64,000 bases of DNA, taken from the NCBI GenBank assembly GCA_035582835.1, contig JAYKAV010002574.1:85743-149742 (forward strand), read 5' to 3'. The notes beneath the pieces were generated by a model. That model saw nothing but the letters and a program-made list of their open reading frames with translations. It was not told the origin of the DNA and made no database searches. This document shows, piece after piece, positions 25,040 through 37,700 of this stretch. Position 1 is the stretch's first letter. Every line of letters starts with the position of its first letter. Origin of the DNA: Phoebastria nigripes. Its lineage: Eukaryota; Chordata; Aves; Procellariiformes; Diomedeidae. Both the position numbers and the translations under genes were made by a program.

Positions 25040-28000
25040 GTAAATCTTTTGCCCCTTTGATTCCTCCATGCCTTATCAGAAAAGAAATGCACACATGCAA
25101 CTCTGCATAACACAAGGCAGTAATATTTAACAGAGTGCTCCCGTGACATACACAAACCATTCATTTCTTGTTAATATGGCAACAGCAGAAAGTCTCCAGA
25201 GGGTTGTCCAACCTTATAATGAGAGGCCTGTGTTATGCACAGTTCTGTAGCCTCAGAAGTGACCACGGATTCATCCCCTGCTGTGAAATTTGGCTGCTGC
25301 CTGAGGCCCTGTGGCAATCACGTTTCTTGCTATGCCCAACCATGTGCAAGCCTCCCTGCTGAGAAAAGAAAGGAAATGTGCTGAACTGCGTTCATCTATT
25401 TCTCTCCCTCACCATCTNAGACAGAGAGAAAAGGATCTGCAGGGCAGTATTTCCTTCCTGATTTTTTCTTCTGAAGAGGGAAGTAGGAGGGATGTCAATA
25501 TATTCCTGAGGATGTGCTGATTGCAAAAGTTAGTAAAGAACTTGATTTCAGGAGTACAGTCATACACTAGCAGATGGAGCAGAAACTACAAACTCAGCAA
25601 CTACCAACACATTGAAAAGAGGATGGAAGGAAGCCTTGAATATTCTCTTCTTGAGGAAGAGGTTCCAAGACCAGTGTAGGAGAAAAAAGGAAACGTGTAA
25701 TGTGAACCATGCCTGTTCTTGTTACGATGTGCCAAAATCAATGAAACAGTAATAGTCACATGCCTTTTTTTTTATATTTTATGCATCTAATCTCATCTAG
25801 TTGATGTCTACCCCCTTATTTTTCACTTGGGAGATGAGTTCCAAGAGCCAGTGAAATGTAAGGGACCAAATTCTGAAGAACAGGCTGTCAAATTATGTGN
25901 TTAAAAACACAAAATAATTACACACACAAAATACTGTGCAGCAAATGGTATTTTATATGCTGCAGTGCTGAAGTGTTTAGAAAACAACAAGTAAATAAGA
26001 AAACTTACTAGCTTCATCCCAAAGTGTACAATTAAAGGGCTTGATCTGAAATACAAGGGATGTTCAGTATTTGTTGGGGTCAGAGTCCAAAATAACAGTA
26101 AACCTGGAATAAAAGAAACAGGATATTAGATGAGTATAAATGGAAACTGCTCTTGAGAACACAACTGATGGTGGGAAAAAAGGCAATTTTATTTGCTCTG
26201 TGTTCTTAGCTCTAATGTTTCCTATTAAAAACCTGGGAAGAGCATGTCTGGCATAAATAATAAGTGTATTGAAGTTAATAGAGCTGTCATAGTATATAAT
26301 GATTTGAACTGGTCAAAAGAAAGATAAAATACTGCTGATAATGCTGATAGCAATGTTTTAATAAAGGTAACTTTTGCATGCAGGTAAAGATGTGCTTTTT
26401 TTGTTTTTTTGGTTGTGCTGCAGAAATAGGGAAAAGCAAGCACCAAGACAAGACTCAGGAGAGCATTATAGGGGTCTATAGCTGGAGACATCCTTCACAA
26501 ATGAGAAAACTTAACTTGTTATGGTGGGAGAAAAGAAGGCACTATGTAAATACACATTAAAGAGATGTGAGCTGTGAATGATTTCAAATGGACTGGAGGG
26601 AGAGGATCACAGGAAGCCAATGCAGAAGTCAAGGATTCGTTTCTCAGTGATTCAGAAAGGAGGAGTGTCTTAGGGCTGTTATAAAGAAACAGAATCAAGC
26701 AAAAAAAAAAATTTGAGATGTAGCTCCTACCAGAAAGTAGAAGATAAGAGAGTAATGTAATAAGGAGAACCAAGAAAGGGAAGGATTTCAGTTTTATAAA
26801 TGTGTCTCTTTTTTTTTTTTTTTAATATTAGCCATGTGTTTAACACAAAGAAATATCTACTAGTGTCTGTATACATATCTATACACACACGCAGGTGCAG
26901 TATAGATGCTTTCAATGTAAATATTTTGATTCTTTTGAGGAATAATGATGAAGCATAAAAAATTTTGTAAGCCATAAAATAATACATTTGTAGATTGGTC
27001 TGTTACAGTATTTATATATACATACGTAAACTATTATGGATCTTTTAAGTAGAATATTATGTTCTCAATGTATTCTGCAAATATACCTTATGACCTAGTT
27101 CCAGGCTGTTGAGTGATAGCATTTGTGGGAATCCTGTAGGATTCTGTATTATGCTTTTTTGCAATAAGGAACTACTAGAAATTGTTTTGCTCCTGCCAGA
27201 GTGCTGGGTGCACAAAAAAAAGCTAGGTGCAATTTGTTTCTCATGTTATGTGCGAAATAGTTTGGGTAGAATAATAAGTATATATAATCAAACTGCTTTT
27301 GAAAACCATGATATTTCATATGAGATGATAAAATATTTATTTTATTTTTTTCTTTTTTTATTGTTATTTTTTCAAATCAAATGATGATGTGAAATCATTA
27401 CTTAAAGTCAAGAANTTGTCAACAACAAGATTAGCTTCTGTTCTGAGGCAGGAAAAGAAATGTACAGTATTTAAATTAAAAGGTTTTATATGGTGATTTC
27501 TGAATTGGTGAGGGAAACAGTAGGTACATACAGACAGTGCAACTAATGCAGAATAGTCAAATGCCTCAAAATTGAGCTTGAAGTATAAAGAGGGGAAAAA
27601 ACCCTACTCTGCTTGGCAATTGCATGGAAGTAGGAAAAACCACTTCAAATATTGCTGGAATCCAGTAATTCTAGAGTATTTATACAGTTAGTATGTGGTA
27701 TTTTGATTTTTTACCTCCCTAGTGTCTACTTCTTATAGACCACATGAACAAAAAAACAAAACCTTCTTCATTAACACTTAAAACAGCACATTTCATCACA
27801 CCGATTGTCAGCTTGGCTGCAATATCTGGATTATATTTTCCTTTTTTTTTTAATTAAGTGTTATAGATGAATATTGACTTACAAACACTACTATAGCATT
27901 TCCAAATATAGTAAGCTTTTTTCCTTGTTATTTAATAACTATTATTATAATGCTTGCTATTGTTTGGCCAGTTTTAAAATGCTGTATAAAACAATTTACT

Positions 28001-31000
28001 GCAGTCTTCCTCAGTGAATTTTTGCTATCTCAGGTGAATGATCTGCAGGGAGGCTGAGTTCAACTACATAATACAACAGGTGAAGGGCACCATGTCATTG
28101 TGAACCCCACCTTTTCACAGTGTTTCAGTTCAAATTTTAGAGAGAAATAAAGAACATTCTAGGTAACAGTATAGTCTGATATTATGTTTTTTATTTGTGA
28201 CTTTAGAAATAAATTGCAGTGTGGGAAAAGCAGCTGAAAACATGGATAAAAGTCGAATGCAGGATTATTGTAGACCCTGTCAAAATAAATGGGAGAATAT
28301 TTTTTAGTATGTAATTAAATGTCAAGATTTGTGAGTTAATGGAATTTCTGTAGTCACATCAAGGTCAGACGAGCAATTACTGTTTATGAATTATCTGAAA
28401 TCTTGTATAGCCTCTTCTAGCTAGTCTTGTAGCATCTATTTATATTAGACATCTTTGCCATTTCTGATGTTTCTCCCCCATAGTTTGTTAGCAGCAATGT
28501 GGTGCATTTTGTCAATTCTGTAGCTGTTTGCAAAACCTTCCTTTATTTCACTAAAGAGCTTGCAATTAGCCCACTTCTCCCTATTGAGAAGCATCTTTGT
28601 AATAGCAGCTTTCCTGGCAGAGCTTTTGTTAGGCAGATTTTAAAATCAAGAGTCCTCAAAGGCTGGGAAAAATCCAATCGTACAAAAGTTCAGCAAATCC
28701 CTTTCAAGGTCATATCAGTTAAGATTACATAGATTTTCCACTTCAGCGAACGTTAGAGTTTAGCATTTTTAGGGACGAACTCAGAGTGATAGAATTAATA
28801 AAATAAACCAATTCTAAATGAAATTGTTTGCTAAACTCAAAGAAAAGCCTGGGCTCTTTTTTCCCCCCGGTCTTTAGTGGGGTTACCTTTCTCCCCCATG
28901 TAGCCTCTTGTATAACTTTCTTTGAAGTCGTTCACAGCGTTTGCTTTGACAGCCACTGGGTGTGGGAAGTATAAGGCTGTAGCAAGTATCTCCATAGCAT
29001 AATCCGCGCAGTCACTGTTGGTCACTGATCCAGCTGCATGCAGCAGCTTAATAGTCAAAGGGCATGATAATTCCCTCCTTCTGTCTTTTCTTTCTTCCAA
29101 GGCAAAATCTTCACCTGGTGTTTTTGATTCATGCATTCTAATTATGATGGCTGCCATCATCAGCCCTGTGGGTGACACTAGAAATTCTCTGAGCCAACAG
29201 CTAATACCACAGCTTGTTAAGCGACCATGTCAGCCTGATTTTAAGGCCCATTTTGCAGTTCACCGCAGGCCTATCTAAAAGCATCAGGAGTCTCCGTCTA
29301 GCAGGACAGGCTCATTGTCTTTCTAAATGTCTCCTTCTGATAAGCAGATCCAAATATGGTTCATTCACTGTGGATTTGAAGGCACAGTGGGGAACTTGGC
29401 TCACATAGTGGATACAACAAAATGCTTAATATTTTCACTTGGTATAGAGCTAAAGAACCCAATTTTCGATTCCAGGATAAAAACATTTACTCCCTGACTA
29501 TGATCAAGAGTTTGAAATTTAAATCAGAAGTCTTCGAAAGCTATTCTAACTCTCAAAGGAGCAGGCTTTCCCATACTTAGTACAAAGAAGAAAATCCTGG
29601 GTTTGTATTGGAGTTTGAGTCACACATGAGAATTCACATGATGACCAGAAATGTCCTTTGTTGCCTAAAGATATTGTAGAAAATTTTTCTCTGAATAATT
29701 TTGTGTGAAGTATGTGATTCTAGTGGCTGTGAGATTACTGACAGCGCTATGAATACTGCAGTCTGATCTGCCTTGCAAACTATTTGTTTTTAAATAAGTG
29801 CTACAAATGCTTTACTGCTGTATATATTTCTTTTTAATGTTTTGGCTGACCCAAGCTTTGGCAATAGAAGGCAATGAATATCTTTCAGTTGCAGGAAATG
29901 AGAATTTTACAAAAAGTATACTAATGCTGCTCTCTATATTTAACTGCCTCTCTGATCTGCAAACTATTATTTTTTCTAGATAGAAACAGGGCTAAGTTTT
30001 CTCTGACTACACAGGCATTTTGTCATCAGAATTAATAGGAATTATAAACATGTTTTAAGAATAAAGTGTGTTTTCCATTTTGTGCTAATAAATATATTTG
30101 AGACTGTATTAAAACCTGGATGCATCGAAACGCTACAGCTTAGTTCATCTAAGAATCAGCAAAGAGGGAGAGAAAACAAATAGTTGGCCTTTCCTGTAGC
30201 ATAAATTCACAATTATAATACTAACTCAACACAGTTTTTNTTCTCTAGGAACAAAATCAGTTACTTACCAATGAGGTATGTAAAAGTGCTTATCTTGCAG
30301 AACTATCAGTTTGAACCAGTATGCATATGGGATGAGCTAATTTAAGAACTCCACAGGAAATTAGAGTGGCTCTTCTATTATCAACATCCATTTCCTAAAT
30401 ACTGTGTTGCTTTTGGCTTATATTCCATTGCCCTATAATAATGATGCTGGAGACTTATTTCATCTCTTTGTAAGTTGGCAAACTGGCAGCCATGCCTATC
30501 TATAAGCTTATTTGTGGAGATAACTAAGCAGCCCATTTTGTTGCAGAAAAATCTAGTATTTTGTAGCCTGTGTGTGCTTTAGTGATTGTGCTTTCATGTG
30601 TAACATGCTATTGGAAAACTTCTTCCCCCTTATAAATTCTCAAAGGATTTATAGGAAGAGGGCATTTCCAATATACATGATAATTGTGCTTTGGCTAACA
30701 TGTATATTTTTCAATATAAATATATAATATAAATTTATAATTTATATTTTTCCATATATAATTTTGAAGTGTAGATTCTCTACTGTAACCAAGAAACTGT
30801 GGCAAACCTTTGTTTATGGCTGCACAAGATAAAAAACCAAAGATACAGAGTTGATTGTGATACATAGGGGTTACATCTCACAAAATTTATATATCTCTCT
30901 AAATGTTAAATTTAACTGAACAGGCAGAATTTCCATTCTCCTTATTTTCCATCCACTTTTTCTCTAATATGTCTGGGAGGCTTTTTAACATGGTATAAAA

Positions 31001-31730
31001 ACCTGAGAGAAACCTGAGTACAGGATGGGGCAAAAGCTGTGCAAGTTACAGTGTGGAACTACAAGAGGAAAAATACCAGGCTATGTGGACTTAAAAAAAA
31101 AATAGAGGTATGGGTAGATGTCTAAAAATACCCAAACAGAACAGGATCATTCAGAAAGAATGTAATATGAGATACTTTGTGGGAGCAAAAAGACAGCAAT
31201 AGGCTAAGGATTCGCTCCCATTGCAGTGGCATAGAGCTACTTCTGGACAATTGTATTACATTGGATCTGCTAACGTGGTTTGTTAACCTTCAGCTTATTT
31301 GAATTATATTGACTCTGGTCTAGACAGGGCCTAACAGAGTGTAAACTTGAGTCCAACATCTTTTTCTCTTCTTCATTATCCTAAAACATCTCTTCTACTT
31401 ATGAAAATATCTTCCATCACTCTAAATATTTTTAGACTGGGGTTAGGAGTTGACACAGTCAATTCCAAAGTGAATCAGACAAAATACTTCAGCATTGATA
31501 TTTAAGGGTCGAGCAAATGAATTCATGAAAACTTCACAGAGGAGTCCTTCATCCCCAGTCAGTTAGCATGCCACCTAAAAGAGCAAAACCCCACAATGAT
31601 TATAAATCACATTTGTTCTTAACATATACAAACTCTTAAAACTTGTATGAGCAAGACTAGTATTTTTCCATATGACTTTATATGAAATATTACTTATTAT
31701 TTCAGTACTTGTGGACCAGTCCGCATGCTG
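25040..31730. other. Non-coding stretch, no gene seen
   Basis: No gene recognised downstream of the candidate exon. About 28850-29330 is less AT-rich than its surroundings and carries a 113-codon minus-strand frame (28837-29178) that resembles no protein I know; it may be a conserved non-coding block. Homopolymer tracts include T17 near 26808-26823. An AT-rich palindrome lies at 30726-30748. Confidence 0.5.
30726..30748. repeat. AT-only palindrome
   Basis: AATATAAAT at 30726-30734 is the exact reverse complement of ATTTATATT at 30740-30748, with a 5-base loop. It lies in a segment of almost pure A and T (about 30711-30773) and could extrude or be length-variable. No function is implied. Confidence 0.8.
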
Positions 31731-32240
31731 TCAATCAAAGTATCCTGTTTGGACTTTGTTATCTCCCTTTATTCTTTCCAGCAGGCTGCAGGCTGCTCTC
31801 AGGTCTCTGAAGATATAAGCCTTTCCTTTAAAAATAACCAAGAGCTTAGCAATGAATAGTACTGCTGCCTCAATTCCTTCCATTATAAAGTCCTGCCTAA
31901 TGCTTTTCACTTTACTTTTCATTTCCTTTGTAGTGCTGAGATCTGGGAAAATTAAGATCTGTGGTACTCCATATTCAAGCATATATTTGAGACTTGCAGC
32001 TTGCAGCATTCTCACATGATCTCTGCTATTAGTGAATGTAAAAACAGTTTCTACCCATCTCCCTCTTCCTATTTGCTGAACTAATAAATCAGTGGGAGAA
32101 AATTTTTTAGCCAATGAATGTTTTGTCCTTAATTCCCAAAACTGATATTTCATTTTTGCACTTAGTATATATGTAACAACTAACATTTCAAAAGGATTTA
32201 GAATAGTGTAAGATATATTATATGCAGTGAGAAAGGACAA
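31731..32240 (-). pseudogene. L1-type ORF1 protein remnant (Transposase_22-like)
   Basis: The minus strand is open for 169 codons from a TTG at 32240; a stop lies just upstream, beyond a T17 run, and the first ATG is codon 19. From about residue 62 the protein follows the order of the L1 ORF1p RNA-binding and C-terminal domains. An FTFTN strand (67-71) is followed by MLQAA (78-82), then FPDLS (98-102) at the place of the PDxS signature. A basic helix KEMKSKVKSIRQ (105-116) comes next, then AKL (131-133) and FKGKAYIF (137-144), with spacing close to that of mammalian L1 ORF1p. In a living L1 this protein is a trimeric RNA chaperone that coats LINE RNA. No ORF2 follows and the N-terminal half is damaged, so I call it a fossil; an exapted gene is the alternative. 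L1 elements are very rare in birds, so the intact stretch is notable. Confidence 0.6.
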
Positions 32241-32255
32241 AAAAAAAAAAAAAAA
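32239..32255 (+). repeat. A17 homopolymer
   Basis: Seventeen A on the plus strand, read as T17 in the direction of the L1-like remnant, immediately before its open frame. It may be a slippage expansion. It is not at the 3' end of the remnant, so it is not that element's poly(A) tail. Confidence 0.85.
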
Positions 32256-32329
32256 TCATCTGTTCTTTCCAAACATAATGAAGCCTGTAAAAAAGCAGCT
32301 CATCAAAGGTGTAAATGTAACTGCATTAC

Positions 32330-32460
32330 TAAGTTCTTGTCTTCTGAGTAGCAGCAATTAAATAAACTTGAAACTGGTGGCTATAATCCTCAAAGTTGGG
32401 TCTGATTAATAGAGCAAGTGATAGCCTGCTGATTCTAAAGTAAAAAGCTGAATAAATANA
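32330..32460 (-). pseudogene. Possible N-terminal part of the same L1-like ORF1
   Basis: Another minus-strand frame, in a different phase, has a heptad-like segment (ISRLSLALLI) running into FEDYSHQFQVYLI, with EDYS at about 32380-32391. This recalls the end of the L1 ORF1 coiled coil, where ExxSRRNNLRI-like residues begin the RNA-binding domain. The distance to the FTFTN strand is about right. The resemblance is weak; a frameshift and the T17 tract would separate it from the downstream frame. Confidence 0.3.
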
Positions 32461-32537
32461 TGTTGCCATTTTCAGCGATAAAGTAATAAGCAGTTTAGAG
32501 TAAATGTGATTGGCATAAAATAATGTTAGAAATAATG

Positions 32538-32580
32538 TCAAATACACTCATGAAACAATATCAAATACACTCACGAAACA
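32538..32580 (+). repeat. 23-bp tandem duplication
   Basis: TCAAATACACTCATGAAACA (32538-32557) is repeated at 32561-32580 with one T-to-C difference; the period is 23 bp. It is a recent-looking short duplication in non-coding sequence. Confidence 0.9.
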
Positions 32581-33105
32581 GCTATTGATGTCAAATTTGC
32601 AAAATAGGATGGCTTTCCAACAAATATATCCACAGTTTAAATCAGAGTTAGGATGACAGATATGGTAACAAATTATTCATGGCAAATTTAAATTATGTCC
32701 TAACTAGTGCCGCAATAGCAATATTTATTTAATCAAAGCGTGATTATTGTTTGACAATTACTTTTAAAAACTTCCCTAAAATCAAATAGATAATATTTGT
32801 GCAATTGTAATAGCTGAGCTATGCAAGCAATTGGAAANCTTACGCAGCTGTCCAAGGGAGTAAAGAACCTAGGAGTATTTGGCATATCAAATTATTGCAA
32901 TACAGTAGCTAACTAAATAAAACACTTACTGTTAAATGGAACTACTTGCATATTAAAGAAAGCAGAGGTTGATATTTGATATCTCAAACCTGAGAATTAG
33001 CTTACAAGAACCAGTGAAGCTGGTAGCCACTGAAATTGCATGGGATAATTAAAACAGGTAGTTTCCTTTCCAGTATGGCACATTTCTGGAAGTGCTTTAA
33101 CTCTT

Positions 33106-34745
33106 AAGAATATAACAATGGCCATAGCGGATCAGGCAATAGTTCCATCTAACCTATGAGTCTGTCACTAAGAGTGGCTGTGCATGGATACACAGGGAAG
33201 AAGAGCTACACAGGCATGTGATTCTTCCCCTAATATTCTCCCAGTTACCAACTGTTTTAAGCTTAGAATCATACAGAGACAGATATGGTTGTATGCATTT
33301 AGTTATTCGTGGGTCTTTCTTCTGTCTCTCTTTTCCAGTCTCCCCTTGAGCCCATGTAGACTTTGCATATGTATAGCCTTCCCTAGCAAGGACTTCCATA
33401 AGTATCCTCTCCTTTTGTTTGGAATGTACCTTCTAGTTTCATTACTGGTCCTCAGTTCTTGTATTGTAATAGATGACCCGTCCCTATCTACCATCTCAAT
33501 GCTTCTTTTGATGTTGTAGACTTCTGAAATCCACACAAACACATCTTCTAACAGATGGATGGACCCTAGTCTATGCTGTTCTTCCTCATAAAACAGTGCT
33601 TCCATACTTTTGATAGTTATTGAACTCCCTCCTGAACCTTTCTGAGATTTCTAAGATGTGGGATACGCATGGTATTCAAGGCGTGGCAGAAAAATCACTT
33701 TTGGGTACAATGAACATAGTACAGTGATGTTCATTGCATTGCATTGTGGTCTATTCCTAATACTTGGATTACTTTCTGACTGCTGCTAACCTTAACTTGC
33801 CCTTTGGTAATGGATGTTTGTCAAAAGTCATTTGGAGATTAATGTTATCTCAACTGGACCACTCTGTACCTCAAGTGGATCATACACATACTTCATGATT
33901 CTTCCAAAGAGCTTCAGGATTTGCCTTTGCAAAAACTATGCTTCCCAAGTAGAAGACATCTATTCGTGTGACCATTAACCAGAATCTTTATTTACCTGGC
34001 ACAGACATCAGGATTACACATAGGTATGCAGTTCCTCAGATTTCTCCTCCCCTCCCTCATGTCCTCTGGTATCAAGGCAGATTTAAGGAAGAGATTTTAT
34101 ACCATCACTAATAGTACACGCATTTCACCTCTGGGTTCTCTTAGAAACCCTAAGTGAATACCATCTGGCCCCAGGTGTTTGTTGCCTTTCATTTTTGTCA
34201 ATGTTTTCTGTAATAAATTCTACAATCTCTGTAATGTCAGATCCCCTGATGATTCTTTGTCAGACAGGGATTAGCAAGGGATTGTTCCTAGTTTCTTCCA
34301 CAATGAATGCAGGGAATTAATTTAGTTTCTCTGGAATGGCCTTAGCTTGTCTGACATTCCTTTTGTATCCTTCTCATCAACTGGCACTACAGAATCTCTG
34401 GCATGTGTCTTTCTCCTGATACATTTCAAGGAAGATTTATTATTATTACTTACTACTTCTACTCGTTGTTCCTCAAGCTCCCTTTTTAGACAGTTTGGTT
34501 ATGCTCTTACATTTCATCTGCCAGAGTTCATTCTTCTTTCTATTTTCTTCATTTTAATATGATCTCAGGTATTTGAAGGGTACTTCTTTCTTTGTCATAA
34601 CCTCCTTAACCCTTTTTTGATTGGTAATATACACCTGGTTTTTTTCCAATGTGATATCTTTAAATAATTTCCATACTGTCTGTAAAGATTTACTTCTCTT
34701 AGTTGTCCTATGTAGCTTCTTTTCAATAAGTGTCCTCATATTTAT
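33106..34745 (-). mobile_element. Ancient CR1 LINE, minus strand
   Basis: The left edge (AATGGCCATAGCGGATCAG...GTTCCATCTAACC) matches the 3' region of an old amniote CR1 group, whose consensus I know as a GGCCATACTGGGTCAGACC-like start. The order of later landmarks agrees: a GGCAAGGAGTTCCA-like motif at about 33385-33400, a GTTCTTGTATTG-like motif near 33455, a GTATTCAAG motif near 33672, and the CCATCTGGCCCCAGG motif near 34161-34175 that lies in the reverse transcriptase region of CR1. It continues to about 34745. All frames are interrupted, including a 100-codon remnant at 33303-33605. It is far more diverged than the CR1 at 45131, and both ends are approximate. Confidence 0.8.
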
Positions 34746-37700
34746 TCTTGAAAAGCCTGGAAAACATGGTTCCTGAAATCTTCAAGATTAAGAAGGATAC
34801 TGTTTCACAGTGGGAAACATATATTGGCCATATTGCAGCATCATTTTCCATAATTTATGCTGACTGGGGTTATAATGACAATGTTATTTTTATTTTTCAA
34901 TTCTCTAACAGGAGAAATGTATCAGCATGTACCAGAAGGAAATTATTAAACATTTCCTACAAAAAAATATTCCCTGTTTTCTGACCTTTGTTATAAAGTT
35001 TTAAAGTTTGATCTGTTACTTCAGTAAAAGATCCCCAAACACAGGAAAATATCAGAGTTGTTAGTGCGGCCTGTTGTCTAACAAAGAAAGCATTTCAGTT
35101 TTCCAGGTGAGATCTTTTAGTTTTAATAGTGTATACATGCTGTCCTGACACCAAGGCAGCCATTCCTTCCTTGGTTTTTAAATTATGGCACAAACATGTC
35201 TCATCGATTGCAATTTTACAGCCATTTCAAAGCTCAGCTTTGGCCCCATGGTTTCACTGTGCCTGCACAATTGAAGAGAATAGCTTCTGTGATGGGTACT
35301 ATTATGGTCATTGTGTTCCTGTGGGGTGGACCTAAGTCTCTACTGAAGCTGGACAAGATGCATAAATGTCTGCAGTCCTCTGACGATTGCTGAGGGATTT
35401 CTGTGAACTCCCAAGATGTAAAGAATGTGCTGTTTTCCCTGTTCCATGCAGGCTATGAAAACATACCATTTTTTAAAAGATTGCCTATTTGCACCACTAC
35501 TGTACGGTTAATACTTAATTTCAAGAAGCAGGCTATGTAAAGAGAGGCTTTGCATCAGACTTCCTGAGTTTATGTCATTAAATAATCATTCTCTGATTGT
35601 TTGAAATCAAGAGCTAAGTGCCTTTTTCCACTGTTACAATTTCTTAGGTATGATTCTTTGATTGGGTGCTTTTTGCCTGCAAAATTGAAATTCATGGAGT
35701 GTACTTTTGTGGCTACAGGATACCTATTTTGTGTAATTTATTATCTTATGTATTTAACATCTTACATACTTAAACTGTATATTGATACACAGAATCTTTG
35801 GGAACTGAAAGTTTCAGAAACCTGTTTCACAGCAACCTTCTGCTTTTGCTGCTCCAAGTAGTATTGGCACAACAGAATAAAAATCATATTTACTAGTATC
35901 TCTTTCAGTATGATTTTACAAACTATAGGCAGTTCTTTTCTTGACTTTTTCATTTTTGTTGGCAATTGTTATCTGCTTAGAGGTGTTCCACATAGACATT
36001 GGTACTATTCAAGATATAACCCATAAAAAATGAAGAGTGGTTTGTCATGAAAAGTGCAGCCCTTGCTAGTGATTCACAATATATCATGAAAAGATAGGTC
36101 CCTTATAGAGCTGTTCTTACACTTTTACATCTGCATGTGCTTTTGGCCACTGCCAAAGTCAAAATAATTGGCTAGAAGAACTTGTGGTGTGGCCTTGCTC
36201 GTGAAACTTTAGGACAAAATGTAAAATTTATGAATACAAAATTCTAGCAGCTGAATACTTAAGTCAGTTGTCTAAACTGATAGCCTAGATTTTTATGTTT
36301 CCAAGCACTTCAGGCATGAATTCCTCCTTGGCCAAGAAGGGAATCTTTGTTACACAAACTTGAAATTTTCTGGAAAGTAGTTTTGGTTGTGCTGCCTATA
36401 TGTTTCACTTTTAAGTCCCCATTCCTATGTAGTAGAATATAAGCACATGCAGTCATAAACACTCTCAATTCCTTCTGCCAGAGCAGATTATATATTGTGC
36501 CTATTTTAGCTTTGTTTAATCCTGTTTGGAAAGTGAAGAATTTAATTCTGGTCCAAATAGGAAATAGTTAACCTCTAGCAGACATACTCCTGTTGGAGAC
36601 GAAGCTAGTTGTTACTCTTTGTGTGTCTTCAGTGAACTGAATGGAGCTAAAATCCAGCTTAAAGTTCCAGTTTTGTTGGGATCTATTGTTTGCTTTCCTA
36701 ACTCTAGCAAGGGATCTTCCACTTCCTTTCTAGGCAATTTAATAAAGCTCTTTATCTCCAAATTCTCCTTTATTCTCCAAATTAAACTCATCTGTGCCTG
36801 TAAAAGCAGGTGGGGAAATGAATATTCTGAACTATAATTATTCTACATAAACTCCCAAAAGAATTGCTGTTGATAGGTTACCTGTTCTATTAGGTAGAAC
36901 NGTAAGATGTCTGTGGTGTTCACTTTTTTTTTTATATTTACTTTGTTCTGAGCAATCTGTTTTATTTAATAATGTTGCTTTCTTGGCCTCACTACTGTCC
37001 CACAGGTTACAAAATCTGCCTTTTACCCATTCCTTCAAGATCTGAATGTTGTGATCTCATTCTCTGTCAAGGAAATATTTAATCTATTTTTTTATTTAGC
37101 CTATTCATGCATGATGACTGATTTAATGAAACATTGTGTGTATTTCCAGGTTAGTTTATTTATTGTTTTTCTCCAAATATTGCTTTACTAAAAATAATTA
37201 TGTCAGCCTAAAAAGTCAAGGAAATCCAGTAGCTAATAATTAACTTCTCAAAGGCAGACATTTAAATGATAATGGTGCTCTATCAGCACTCTAAATTCAG
37301 ATTTTTTTTTCCAACTGTTAGGCAATTTGTCCACAGTTTTCTTCCTAACCAATTCACTATTTACATAAACTAAATTACATGATCTAGATGAGTAGTTCTG
37401 AAAAACTCACTGGTCTTAATCCAGGAAAAAAAAAAAGAAAAAAATCATATGATTTCTCATTTGGGGATTCTGAACAGTTTTCTATTCAAACTGCATTAAT
37501 AGAAAAATGGGTGTAGCTAAAAAGAACTTCTACAACTTTTAAAAAGGAATCTCAGTTGGTCTTACGAGCTCAGAGCTTTGCACTACATTACTATACAGTT
37601 TCCCAGAGTTTTCTCACATCCAGCCACCTTGATCTTTAGGCCACATATACCCAAGGTCTGTCTGCAGGCATGTGTGCAGATATGCCCTCAGCTTGTCTCT

